From contig CAWARA010000017.1 in NCBI GenBank assembly GCA_963784195.1, forward strand, positions 1 through 64,000: a stretch of 64,000 bases of DNA, in the 5' to 3' direction. The position numbers were made by a program, and so were the translations under genes. The notes under the pieces were generated by a model. That model was not told the origin of the DNA and searched no databases. It saw nothing but the letters and a program-made list of their open reading frames with translations. This stretch comes from CAVQAH01 sp963784195. GTDB taxonomy: Bacteria; Acidobacteriota; Vicinamibacteria; Vicinamibacterales; 2-12-FULL-66-21. This document shows, one piece after another, positions 48,995 through 58,021 of the stretch (position 1 is the first letter of the stretch; every line of letters starts with the position of its first letter).

Positions 48995-51804
48995 TCAGAA
49001 GCGATAACGAGCCGCGAACTGGAACTGACGCGGATTGCCGACGCGCAACGGCTGGAAGAACGTCGCCACCGGCTGATTCGGGTTCGTGCCAAAGACGTTG
49101 TTGACCGCCAGGATGTTCTCGCTGTTGAAGAGATTGAAGACGTCGGCGCGAACCTCGACGCTCTGGGTGCTGGCGCCGAGCTTGAACGACTTTGCCACCG
49201 CGATGTCCACATTGTTGAAACTCTCGATGCGGAAGCTGTTCCGCTCGAAGGTGCCGGGCCGATCCGTGTTGAAGCCGTCGCCGTTGAGGTCCGAGCCCGC
49301 GACGGGATCGACCGTCGGGCCCGAGCGGACGATCACGATGCCCGACAGCGAGATGTCCCACGGCAGGATGTACGTGCCGTTGCCGACAAATGCGTGCGGG
49401 ATGTCATTGGCGGCCAGAGCGCGGCGGAAATCGAACGGATCCTGCGCCCTGCGCCGCGGAGCCGAAGTCGTCCTGCTCGTTCTCGGCACGCGACCACGTG
49501 TAGGACAGCTGGTAGAAGTGACGATTCGAGAAGCGCTTCGTCACCGTGGCCTTCACCGCGTGATACCAGCCGTTGCCCGCGGAGTAGATGGCGCGAATCT
49601 GCTTGAAACCGCCTTCCTGAATATCGTAGGGTCCTGGCACGCGCGAGGGCGAGCCGTAAGGGCGCGTCGCGTCTGCGGCCGCCACGCTGCGCGTGGCGCC
49701 GGTCGTGGTATCGAACGGCGCCGGGCCGTTCAGATCGACCGTGCGGAAGAGGTCGTGGCCTCGGAGGTAAATGTAGTCGAGGGTCAACGCGATGTCCCTC
49801 GTCACCTCGCGCGCGACGCCGATTGTGACCTGGTCGCTGTAGGGTGTTGTCCGCGCGGCTGGGTCCTCCTCGTTGAGATCGAGCGTCGCGGTCCGTCCCG
49901 GCGGGATGCCGAGGCTCGCAGGTGGCGCGGCGAGGATGTTCGGATAGAGTCGGAAAGATGTCGGGATTGCCTGTCGGCGTGAGCGTGATCGAGTAGTTCC
50001 CGACGATGCCGAAGAGGTCCTCGACGTTCGGGATGTTGTCGAAGAGCTGATCGTAGAACCGTCCATAGCCGCCGCGAACCACGGTACGACCGTCCCCGAC
50101 CACGTCCCAGGCGAAGCCGGTGCGCGGCATGATGTTGTTGTCGTCGGGGCTGGACGTTTGCTTCTCGTAACGCAGCCCGAGATTGAGGGTCAGCCTGCGC
50201 GCGACCAGCCAGTCGTCCTGCGCGAAGAACGACAGATTCCAGGTACTGCCGGTCGATGCCGGCGAAATCGAACGGAGGAAAGTCACGATGGAGCGAGATC
50301 GGCCGGCGTGGATCGCTGAAGCCCTGTTCGAATCGCGCCGGAAAGCTGGCGGGGTTGTTCGGGTTGAACGGATAGGCGGCGCCGGCGTTGAAGGTGTAGA
50401 CGCCGACGGCGTTGGCGTTGAACACGCCCGTCTTCGAGATGCGCGAGATGTCGGCTGCCCACCGACGGGCGATGTGCGCCGAAGTCCATCGACAGCTTGT
50501 CCACAAACTGCAGGCGGTCTTCGACGATGTCCTGCGGATTGCTCGGGTTGGCGCCGAACGTGGCGAAGCCGGTGTACACGCTGCGCGGCTGATCGGTGAG
50601 ATTCGTCGACTCGTTGACGAAGTTCGACACTTGGAAGCGCAACTCGTTCACCCTCCGCGGCGAGAGCACGCTCGTGAGCGTGCCCTGCACCTCCCAGGTG
50701 TCCCGTTTCTGCTGCGACCCGCCGTCCGGGAGCGTCAATCCGCCGAACCCGCCGATGGTCTTCCGCCCGTCGTAGTTGAAGCGGACCTGCGAGGAGTGGT
50801 TGTTAGACAGCTGATTCGTGACCTTGACAAACCCCTGGTGACGGTCGAAGGTCGCGGGGAACGCGCCCGGCATTAGCGCCGAAGTGACCACGAGCTGCGA
50901 TTCCTGGTCGGTGCGCTCGTAGCTGCCGATGAAGTGCATCCGGTTCATGAACACCGGCCCCGACAGAAGGCCGCCGTACTGGTTCTGCTCGAACGGCGCC
51001 CGCGTGCCGGTCAGATGATTCTTGGCGTCGAGATCACCGGGCCTCAGATAGTAGTAGCCCGTGCCGTGGAAGTCGTTCGTGCCGCTCTTGGTGACGGCGC
51101 TCACCACGCCGCCGAGCGCATGGCCGAACTCGGCCGAGAACTGGCTCGAGATCACCTGGAACTCCTGGATGACGTCGATGGAGAGCCCGGTCTTCGACGC
51201 GTCGCCCCATTCGATGACCTTGTTCGAGACGCCGTCCACGACATACTCGATGTTCCGCCCGAGCTGTCCGTTCACCGACAGGTCGCCGCGCTGCGCCGCC
51301 GGATTGACGCCCGGCGAGAACAACGCGAGGTCGAGGTAGTTCCGGCCGTTGAGCGGCATCAGCTCGATCTTCTGCTGGTCGATCGTCAAACTGAGCTCCG
51401 CCTTCTGTGTCTCGACGATCGGCGCGTGCGCCTCGACGGTGAGGTTTTCCCGCAGGGAGGCGAGCGTTGAGGGCGAACGAGATCGTCGGCTTGCTGTTGG
51501 CCTGGAAGATGAGGCCGGTCCGTTCCTCGGTGCGTGAAGCCCTGCATTTCGACCCTGACCGTCCACTGGCCGACGACGGGAAGAGCAAAGAAACTGTACC
51601 GGCCCTCGCGTCCGTTGTGGACTGGCGCGACTGGCCCGTCCGCGTATTCTGCAGAGTGACCGTCGCACCCGGCAGAAGCGCTCCGGAAGCATCAGCTACT
51701 GCGCCGGACAGGTCGAAGGTGCTGACCTGGGCCGCGGCAGACGACGAGATTAGCAGCCATCCCAGCGACAGGATGAAGACATGCCGTTTGCAACGCATGA
51801 CCAT
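48995..51804 (-). CDS. Oar-like TonB-dependent receptor with multiple frameshifts
   Basis: Pieces in all three minus-strand frames assemble into one receptor. They are signal RHVFILSLGWLLISSSAAAQ, the regulatory-like domain (DLSGAVADASGALLPGATVT), the plug (IELMPLNGRNYLDLALFSPG, SVNGQLGRNIEYVVDGVSN), barrel segments (GGLLSGPVFMNRMHFIGSYER, FFAQDDWLVARRLTLNLGLRYE, YSDQVTIGVAREVTRDIALTLD) and the terminal FQFAARYRF. At least seven frame changes are needed, near 51615, 51535, 51465, 50470, 50260, 49955 and 49455. That density is much higher than elsewhere in the window, so this may be a decayed gene. The ATG at 51804 has a perfect GGAGG 7 nt upstream and a consensus promoter. Confidence 0.75.
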
Positions 51805-51892
51805 GAGATTCCCTCCGGGCGAGGCCGAGAACCAATTATCAACGAGCGCGCAGCCGTACAAGTCTGAATTGTCTAAATGTGAACGACAGGCG

Positions 51893-51921
51893 ACGATAGA
51901 TCGCTCGCACAACAGTGTCAA
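51893..51921 (-). promoter_or_regulatory. sigma-70 type promoter of the second Oar-like receptor
   Basis: On the minus strand TTGACA (51921-51916) and TATCGT (51898-51893) are 17 bp apart; the -35 is a perfect consensus match. The predicted start near 51886 gives a leader of about 82 nt to the ATG at 51804. In the 258-bp divergent gap (51805-52062) I also see the CACGAACCACGAACC repeat word near 51942; nothing else is evident. Confidence 0.65.
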
Positions 51922-52062
51922 GATCGAGAATCGATCCATCACGAACCACGAACCATGCTCTGTCCACGTGAATCACGAGCGCATCCTCGCCAGCAGAAGT
52001 ACTGACGTCGACCAGGAAAGCGTGATACTGATGTTGCAGCGAGTCCCCTGAGAGCAGAGACC

Positions 52063-53326
52063 ATGACGACACCGACGCAGACGACGTTCCCAATCGCCGC
52101 GGTGCGCGCGGAATTCCCGGCGCTCGCGATCGAGGATGGCTTTCTGTTCTTCGACAACGCGGCCGGCGCGCAGCTGCCGCGTACGGTGATCGATGCCGTC
52201 ACCGACCACATGCTGCACCGGCAGGTCCAGCGCGGCGCCCCATACAAGCGCTCGCGCGACGTGGACGCAGGCGTGGCCAGGGCGCGTGCCAGCGTCGCCA
52301 CCTTCATCAATGCCTCGGAACCATCCGAGATCGCGTTCGGGCTGAACGCCACATCGCTCATCCGGCTGGTCAGTCTGGCCGTGGGACAGACGCTCGCCGA
52401 CCGTCGCGAGATCATCGTCTCCGACCTGGATCACCACGCCAACATCGCCACCTGGCTTGCACTCGAGGCGGCAGGCGCCGAAATCAAGTGGTGGCACGTG
52501 CGCACCGACGATCCTGGCCTCGGTCCAACTCTGCACGCGGAAGATCTCGAGCCGCTTCTGTCCAAACGTACCCGCCTTGTGGCCTGCCCCCTGGCGTCGC
52601 ACGCACTCGGTACCCGCGTCGACGTCGCGGCCGCGGCCGAACGGGTTCATGCCGCCGGCGCGGAACTGTTCGTCGATGCCGTCCACTACCTGCCGCACGG
52701 ACCGGTCGACGTGCAGACCCTGCAGATGGACTACCTGGTCGTATCCGCCTACAAGATGTTTGCCCCCCACTGTGGATTCCTGTGGGGGCGGCTCGACGCG
52801 CTCAAGCGGCTTCCAACGTTTCGCGAAGAGTTCATTCCGGACGAGCCGCCACACAAGATCGAAGCGGGAACATTCGCCTACGAGAACATCGATGGCCTCG
52901 ATGCAGCCATCGACTACCTCGAACAGCTCGGCACGCGGGTCGATCCGGACGCCGCCGCCCTAACACGCCGGCAGCGCCTCGAGCGGGCCATGGAGGCCAT
53001 CCGGATCTACGAACAGACGCTGGCGCACAAGCTCCTCGACGTCGCCGAATCGGAGGGTGTCACGATTCATGGGGTCCGCGACCGGGCACGCCTTCCCCGA
53101 CGCGTGCCGACGTTCTGCTTCAACGTCGGACAACGCGATCCCGCGATGGTGTCTGAGCGCATGGCTGCAGCCGGGGTGGGGCTTCGAGACGGCAACATGT
53201 ACGCGCCACGGCTGATGGAACGTCTCGGCGTGCCGACTGCCAATCGCCTCTCCCTCGTGCACTACAACACGTCTCGAAGAAATCGACCGATTCGGGGAAG
53301 TGCTCCGCGAGATCACGCGCAGCTGA
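52063..53326 (+). CDS. class-V aminotransferase / cysteine-desulfurase-like PLP enzyme (C-terminal frameshift)
   Basis: About 420 residues of the SufS/NifS-like class-V fold. DGFLFFDNAAGAQLPRTVID is the N-terminal strand, IIVSDLDHHANIATWLALE carries the PLP-stacking His region, ELFVDAVHYLPHGPVDVQ has the Asp, and Lys231 in LVVSAYKMFAPHCGFLWG binds PLP. The phosphate loop is YENIDGLDAAIDYLEQLG. No conserved cysteine loop typical of group II desulfurases is evident, so the reaction is open. The frame breaks near 53270: LVHYNT should continue LEEIDRFGEVLREITRS with a stop at 53324-53326. Instead the open frame runs to 53517 through REP sequence and ends with a false VRLKPDTT tail. Cytosolic. Confidence 0.82.
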
Positions 53327-53425
53327 ACTTCACCGAGGAGGTCGTCCTGGCGACGAGCCCTCGGCGTTCAACATGTCCCTTTGGATTCCTACTGTTTGTC
53401 CGCGGGAACCCATCTCACAAACTCT

Positions 53426-53466
53426 GTCCGCCTAGGCGGACCATAAGAGTCCGGCTGAAGCCGGAC
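53426..53466. repeat. two REP-like palindromes
   Basis: GTCCGCCTAGGCGGAC (53426-53441, perfect 16-bp palindrome) and GTCCGGCTGAAGCCGGAC (53449-53466). They lie in the 212-bp gap 53327-53538, which holds no gene of its own. The second matches the cluster at 10169-10259. Confidence 0.8.
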
Positions 53467-53538
53467 ACTACATCGGAGAGGCTAGCGCCGAGCTGGCACG
53501 CCAGGCACAAGTTGTGAAGTATCACCGGCGGAGGTCGT

Positions 53539-54105
53539 ATGCCGACGACGACAATCGCCGGGACTATCGCTCTCGTGCTGCTGAGTTTGGGACCTGCCAG
53601 CCTGCCGGCGCAGGACAAGGTCAATCCGCGCGCGGCCGTTCTCCAGGAGTTCAAGGAGCGGGTCGATCAGTACATGAAGCTGCACAACGACCTCGAAAAA
53701 GACTCGCCACCGCTCAAGAAGACGGACGATCCCGCGAAGATCAAGGCGTCACAGGACGCGCTCGCGGCAAAGCTGCGCGCTGCACGCGCACAAGCGAAGC
53801 CAGGGGAAATCTTCACGCCGGCGGTGCAGACGGAATTCCGCAAACTGCTTCGACCCGAAATGACCGGACCGGACGCAGCTGACACGAAGAAGGCGATCAA
53901 AGATGACCAGCCTGCAAAGATCGCGCTGAAGGTCAACGGGATCTATCCGACCGATCAGCCGTTGCCGACGGTACCCCCGCAGATTCTTCTCAGCCTGCCG
54001 CAGCTTCCGGAGGATCTCGAGTACCGCATCATCGGCAATCACCTGATCCTGCGTGATGTGCACGCCAATATCATCGTGGACTTCATGCCCAGGGTCACCG
54101 CCTAG
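53539..54105 (+). CDS. exported protein of unknown function
   Basis: A 188-residue protein with signal peptide MPTTTIAGTIALVLLSLGPA, cleaved after SLPAQ. The N-terminal half of the mature protein is a charged helical region (VLQEFKERVDQYMKLHNDLE, then LKKTDDPAKIKASQDALAAK). The second half is short and ends PQLPEDLEYRIIGNHLILRD followed by VHANIIVDFMPRVTA, which looks like a small beta domain. I recognise no family. It is 16 bp upstream of a metallophosphoesterase and very likely co-transcribed with it, so a joint periplasmic role is possible. Confidence 0.65.
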   Translation: MPTTTIAGTIALVLLSLGPASLPAQDKVNPRAAVLQEFKERVDQYMKLHNDLEKDSPPLKKTDDPAKIKASQDALAAKLRAARAQAKPGEIFTPAVQTEFRKLLRPEMTGPDAADTKKAIKDDQPAKIALKVNGIYPTDQPLPTVPPQILLSLPQLPEDLEYRIIGNHLILRDVHANIIVDFMPRVTA

Positions 54106-54121
54106 GGAGGACTGTCACGCC

Positions 54122-54994
54122 ATGCGCCGCACGCTGCTCGCCGCCGTCGTTCTCGCGTTGTCGTCGACTCTTTGGGGACAGCAACAGAGTGTGCTGCCAA
54201 AGAAGGACGGATCGATCAAGTTCGCCGTGATCGGCGACAGCGGTACGGGCGGAAGCGCACAGGAACGGGTAGCGAAGCGGCTCACGGCCGAGCACGCAGG
54301 GTTCAAGTTCGAATTCGTGCTGATGCTCGGCGACAACCTCTATGGGAGCGAGAAGCCGGACGACTACGTGGACAAGTTCGAACGCCCATACAAGGCGCTG
54401 CTCGACGCCGGCGTCAAGTTCTACGCTGCGCTCGGGAATCACGATGACCCTGCGCAGCGTTTCTACAAAGGGTTCAACATGGGGGGCGAGCGGTACTACA
54501 GCTTCAAGGCCCCTCACGGCAGCGCGCGATTCTTCGCCCTGGATTCGAACTACCCGTCGAAGGAACAACTCGACTGGTTCGAGAAGGAACTGTCGGCGAG
54601 CGATTCGGACTGGAAGATCGCGTTCTTCCATCACCCCATGTATTCGTCAGGCGAGACGCATGGCTCGGACGAGACGCTGCGCGAGACGCTCGAGCCGCTC
54701 TTCGTCAAGCACGGCATCAATCTCGTCCTGACCGGTCACGAGCATTTCTACGAACGGATCAAGCCGCAAAAGGGCATCAGCTACATCATCTCCGGGAGCG
54801 CGGCCAAGCTGCGGCGCGGCAACATCAGCCAGTCCCCCCTCACAGCCAAGGGGTTCGACCAGGGCTACACGTTCATGCTGATGGAAATCGTCGGCGACGA
54901 GCTGTACTTCCAGACGTTGACCGACGAGGGCCGCACGGTCGATTCAGGAACGATCAGGCGCGCCGCTAAGCCGGCGCAATCGCCAAAACCCTGA
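54122..54994 (+). CDS. exported calcineurin-like metallophosphoesterase
   Basis: A 290-residue phosphoesterase with signal MRRTLLAAVVLALSSTLWGQ. The five metal motifs are in order: Asp39 in FAVIGDSGTGG (GDxG), Asp71 in LMLGDNLYG, Asn106-His107 in LGNHDD, FFHHPMYSSGETHGS, and GHEHFYER. This is the purple-acid-phosphatase-like arrangement. It hydrolyses phosphate mono- or diesters in the periplasm; substrate unknown. A GGGAGGAC Shine-Dalgarno overlaps the stop of the upstream gene. Its last 29 bp overlap the convergent cyclase gene. Confidence 0.88.
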   Translation: MRRTLLAAVVLALSSTLWGQQQSVLPKKDGSIKFAVIGDSGTGGSAQERVAKRLTAEHAGFKFEFVLMLGDNLYGSEKPDDYVDKFERPYKALLDAGVKFYAALGNHDDPAQRFYKGFNMGGERYYSFKAPHGSARFFALDSNYPSKEQLDWFEKELSASDSDWKIAFFHHPMYSSGETHGSDETLRETLEPLFVKHGINLVLTGHEHFYERIKPQKGISYIISGSAAKLRRGNISQSPLTAKGFDQGYTFMLMEIVGDELYFQTLTDEGRTVDSGTIRRAAKPAQSPKP

Positions 54995-55748
54995 GCGGGC
55001 TGCCGCTGCCGTTGACGATCTTCAGCGGCGCAGCAATCACGACGGCGCCTGTGGGCGGCAGCCGGTCGAGATTGCAGAGACTCGCGAGGCCGAATTTGCC
55101 GGCGCCGTGCATGATGTTGTGATTGGGGAACGGCGGATCGAACGTCCCCGCTTGACCGGCATCGGTTCCGATGGTCTCCACACCGACGCCGAGCACGTCC
55201 CGCTCCTGTGCGAGGAATCGTGAGGCGGCTGCGTCGAACCCCGGGCTGTGAGGGCCGTCAGGACTGACGTTCAGAAACTCCGACGGATCCTGTCGTTTGC
55301 TCCAGCCGGTCCGCAGCAGTACCCAGGCGCCCTGGGGAATCCGCCCATGCGTACGTTCCCACTGCGCGATACGATCGGGCGTCACGAGAAAGTCCGCATT
55401 CCTTGCGACATCCTGCTCGACATCGATCACACACGCGGGGCCGATGAAGCGGCGCGCCGGGATCGTGTCGCAGGCGTTGTCCGGAAGGTCCTTGCCCGTG
55501 ATCCAGTGAATCGGCGCATCGAAGTGCGTCCCGGTGTGCTCGCCAAGCCGCAGCGTGTTCCAGTACCACGCCGGGCCCTTGTCGTCGTACCGGGAGATGG
55601 TTTCGAGCGTGACCCCCGGCGAGGGCGCAAACATCGGCGGCAGACCGATGACCGGGGTCTCCGGCCCGAGCGGCTGCGTCAGGTCGATGATCGTCAGGCG
55701 GCCGGCGTTCAGCTCGTCGACGAGCTGGGTGAGGATTGTCGTAGCCAT
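54966..55748 (-). CDS. cyclase-family metal hydrolase (kynurenine-formamidase-like)
   Basis: A 260-residue PF04199-type protein. The signature HxGTHxDxPxH is complete: His71, His75, Asp77 and His81 in GEHTGTHFDAPIHW. A second conserved region is VGVETIGTDAGQ...NHNIMHGAGKFGLASLCNLD. Members include bacterial arylformamidase (KynB), isatin hydrolase and polyketide-ring enzymes; the exact substrate is open. I chose the ATG at 55748, where similarity begins; the longer frame to 55850 overlaps the upstream gene more deeply. It is third in a tight three-gene unit with the TPP-decarboxylase subunits (40-bp overlap). Confidence 0.85.
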   Translation of the reverse strand: MATTILTQLVDELNAGRLTIIDLTQPLGPETPVIGLPPMFAPSPGVTLETISRYDDKGPAWYWNTLRLGEHTGTHFDAPIHWITGKDLPDNACDTIPARRFIGPACVIDVEQDVARNADFLVTPDRIAQWERTHGRIPQGAWVLLRTGWSKRQDPSEFLNVSPDGPHSPGFDAAASRFLAQERDVLGVGVETIGTDAGQAGTFDPPFPNHNIMHGAGKFGLASLCNLDRLPPTGAVVIAAPLKIVNGSGSPLRVLAIAPA

Positions 55749-56314
55749 CGTTGAAATTCGAATCGATTCTCGAGTAACGCCAGTTCCGTGACGTAGCCCG
55801 ACGGCCCAATCGCCGCCACTTTGGCGACGAGGGTCGTCAGGTCCCCGCACGCGAGCGCCTCGTCGAACGCGCGCGTGAAGTCGTCCAGTGTACGCACCGT
55901 GGCTGTCCGCGGCACACCGGCGGCCGCGGCGATCGCCGCGAGGTCGCTGCCCGTCGAGGTCGCAGTCGGGAACCCGCCGACCGACAGGAGACTCTCGTTG
56001 TCGAACACGACGTGCACCAGGTTGCGCGGCCGATACCGCGCCAGCGTGGTCAGGCCGCCGAGATTCATCAGCACCGAACCGTCGCCGTCGAACACGACCA
56101 CTGGCAGTTCGGGCCGCGTCAGCGCGATGCCCAATCCCATCGACGACGCCAGGCCCATCGCGTGCTGGAGGTAGAAGAAGTTCGGGCGATGGCCGATCGA
56201 CTGCAGTTCGGCCGCCACCGCGCCCATGATCGTCACGACGGCCTTGCCTTCGAGCCGGTCGTAGACCGCGCGAAGCGCGTCGAGGCGGCGCATCGGCGTC
56301 TGCGCGTCGCTCAC
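55709..56314 (-). CDS. TPP-dependent decarboxylase, beta (PP-domain) subunit
   Basis: A 201-residue protein equivalent to the C-terminal pyrophosphate-binding half of TPP enzymes. The TPP motif VVVFDGDGSVLMNLGGLTTLARYRP continues to HVVFDNES, which is GDG followed by about 26 residues and Asn. It resembles the beta subunit of sulfopyruvate decarboxylase (ComE) and the matching half of phosphonopyruvate decarboxylase. The GTG at 56314 overlaps the alpha-subunit stop by 4 nt (GTGA). With alpha it would decarboxylate a 2-oxo acid such as sulfo- or phosphonopyruvate; no coenzyme M or phosphonate genes are seen nearby. Confidence 0.8.
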   Translation of the reverse strand: MSDAQTPMRRLDALRAVYDRLEGKAVVTIMGAVAAELQSIGHRPNFFYLQHAMGLASSMGLGIALTRPELPVVVFDGDGSVLMNLGGLTTLARYRPRNLVHVVFDNESLLSVGGFPTATSTGSDLAAIAAAAGVPRTATVRTLDDFTRAFDEALACGDLTTLVAKVAAIGPSGYVTELALLENRFEFQRWLRQSSPSSSTS

Positions 56315-56829
56315 GATGCCTCGTCCCACATCAGATCGCGGCACAACAGCAAGGCGACGGGCTTGTTCGCCGAATATGCCAGCGTCTGCGCCTTGCGAAC
56401 CCGTCGTCCGACGTGATCCGGATGATCCAGATAGGCGAACGGGATTCGCAGGGCGCGCATCAAATCTTCGGTGACACCGCCCCCCTCGGTTTGCCACGGA
56501 TCGCGCTCCCCGAACTCACCCCGGTAGCTGACGAGCATCAGCAGCGGCAGGCGATAGAGCTGGGCGCACGACACGATGCCGTTGATCGACGCGAGGAAGC
56601 CATGATTCTGCATCAGCATCGCGGATTTCACGCCCGCGAGGTGCGCCCCCGCTGAGATGCCGACGCCTTCCTCTTCCTTGGCCAGGCGCACGAGCGTCAT
56701 GTCCGGGTCGTCCTCGGCCATGCGGATCAGGTGCACGAGCCAGGTTTCCGGCAGCGCGGACACCAGCCGGATTCCGCAATCTTTCAACGCGCCGTAGATG
56801 ACGTCGGATGCTGCTGTGGAAACGGGCAT
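56311..56829 (-). CDS. TPP-dependent decarboxylase, alpha (PYR-domain) subunit
   Basis: A 172-residue protein equivalent to the N-terminal pyrimidine-binding half. VIYGALKDCGIRLVSALPET, LVRLAKEEEGVGISAGAHLAG with the conserved activating Glu (KEEEGVG), and SAMLMQNHGFLASINGIVSC match sulfopyruvate decarboxylase alpha (ComD). PLLMLVSYRGEFGERDPWQT follows. Two separate subunits instead of a fused decarboxylase is the ComD/ComE layout of methanogens; bacteria more often have a fused phosphonopyruvate decarboxylase. It is the first gene of the unit alpha-beta-cyclase. The VWFA gene upstream on the same strand ends 18 bp away at 56848. Confidence 0.8.
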   Translation of the reverse strand: MPVSTAASDVIYGALKDCGIRLVSALPETWLVHLIRMAEDDPDMTLVRLAKEEEGVGISAGAHLAGVKSAMLMQNHGFLASINGIVSCAQLYRLPLLMLVSYRGEFGERDPWQTEGGGVTEDLMRALRIPFAYLDHPDHVGRRVRKAQTLAYSANKPVALLLCRDLMWDEAS

Positions 56830-56847
56830 CGTTATCGGCGACCGGAA

Positions 56848-57834
56848 TCAGGACTCCGCTTTCGCGACGTAGCTCTTGCGCGCGCGCGCGGTCATGCCGG
56901 GTTGCTTCAACTTTACTTCGAGTTTGTGGGTCTTCCCATCCAGTTTTGCCGGCGCAAATCCGAGCAGGTATTGCCGGTGGAGCTCGTCGGCCACGCGCGC
57001 AAAGCTCGACTTGAGATCGTTCGCATTCGACAATTCGATGTATCCACCACCGGTTTCGCCGGCAATCTTCGCCAGGCCCTCATCGGGTTTCTGCGAAATC
57101 ATGTTGCGCTGCCCGAAATATCCACCGCCCAGGCCGCCCACCGGCGCGCGGCGATTGCCATACGGCACGCGCCCTTCGAGGCCGATGGCGTAGACCATGA
57201 CGTCATCTTCCTGCGCCCGCTTGATCGCATCCTTCAGGCTGACGTTGTTGCTGCTGAAGTTCATCGGCGCATCGACGCCGTCGGTGAACACCAGCGTCAC
57301 CCGCCGCCCGTCCTGCCGTCGTAACGCGTTTATCGAGACCTGGACCGCGTTCCACAGGGGCGTCGGGCCGTCGGGTTGCAGCTCGGTGCTCAGGATCATG
57401 AGCATTTCCCGCTTGTCGCTGGTGAAGTCCTGCGGGTCGACCTGAATGCGCGCGGCAAAACTCCCGATGCGCACCTTGTCCGCCGGCAGCAAACGCGTCA
57501 CGAACTCGGCGGCCGCCTCTTCGACGATGCGGAACTGCGTCTTCATGCTGCCGCTGCGATCGAGCATCATCACGAGCGTGATCGGCTGCGTGTCGCTCGC
57601 GAACTGCGTGATCGTCTGCAGCTTGCCGTTGTCGTAGATCTCGAAGTCGTCGCGCGCGAGATCGGGAACCAGCCGGCCGCGATCGTCGGTCACCGTGGCG
57701 TAGACAGCCACCGTCCGCGCACCGCTGCGAAACTGCGGTTCCTGGGCAAGGAGTGGAATGGAGAGTACCAGCGCGAGGCTGCAGAGCGCGGGCATCTGCC
57801 AACGCGGCGGCGACGAGCGGTGATGGTCCAGCAT
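56848..57834 (-). CDS. secreted VWFA-domain protein
   Basis: A 328-residue protein with signal peptide (ALCSLALVLSIPLLA). The acidobacterial VWFA-related opening is VAVYATVTDDRGRLVPDLARDDFEIYDNGKLQ. The VWA domain has an intact MIDAS: Asp92-x-Ser94-x-Ser96 in LDRSGSMKTQ, a Thr near PDGPTPLWNAV, and LVFTDGVDAP. It ends RQYLLGFAPAKLDGKTHKLE VKLKQPG. It should bind a metal and a partner protein in the periplasm or at the surface. It is complete, unlike the relative at 21321, and lies upstream of the decarboxylase unit on the same strand. Confidence 0.83.
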   Translation of the reverse strand: MLDHHRSSPPRWQMPALCSLALVLSIPLLAQEPQFRSGARTVAVYATVTDDRGRLVPDLARDDFEIYDNGKLQTITQFASDTQPITLVMMLDRSGSMKTQFRIVEEAAAEFVTRLLPADKVRIGSFAARIQVDPQDFTSDKREMLMILSTELQPDGPTPLWNAVQVSINALRRQDGRRVTLVFTDGVDAPMNFSSNNVSLKDAIKRAQEDDVMVYAIGLEGRVPYGNRRAPVGGLGGGYFGQRNMISQKPDEGLAKIAGETGGGYIELSNANDLKSSFARVADELHRQYLLGFAPAKLDGKTHKLEVKLKQPGMTARARKSYVAKAES

Positions 57835-57886
57835 GAAACGACCTCGCGGGCAGGCTCTTCATCATGACACAGACGACGATCCGGGG

Positions 57887-57970
57887 GTTCACGACGGGAG
57901 TTCACGACGGAGGAGTTCACGACGGGGGTTCACGACGAATGCACCGGAGGTTCACGGCGCGGGTTCAGGT
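57887..57970. repeat. GTTCACGACGG tandem repeat upstream of an esterase gene
   Basis: Five or six units of GTTCACGACGGGG, varying from 13 to 21 bp, end right before a TACAAT -10 candidate at 57972-57977. It fills most of the 187-bp divergent gap between the VWFA and esterase genes. Spaced direct repeats directly upstream of a -10 could be regulator sites. Confidence 0.6.
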
Positions 57971-57971
57971 C

Positions 57972-57977
57972 TACAAT
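57972..57977 (+). promoter_or_regulatory. TACAAT -10 candidate for the esterase gene
   Basis: TACAAT matches the -10 consensus in five of six positions and lies 44 nt upstream of the GTG at 58022. A GGAGG site (58012-58016) is well placed in the predicted leader. No convincing -35; the tandem repeat occupies that region. Confidence 0.4.
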
Positions 57978-58021
57978 CGGCGGCGGGATTTGATGCGGAT
58001 CGGAGTGCAGCGGAGGCAGGC

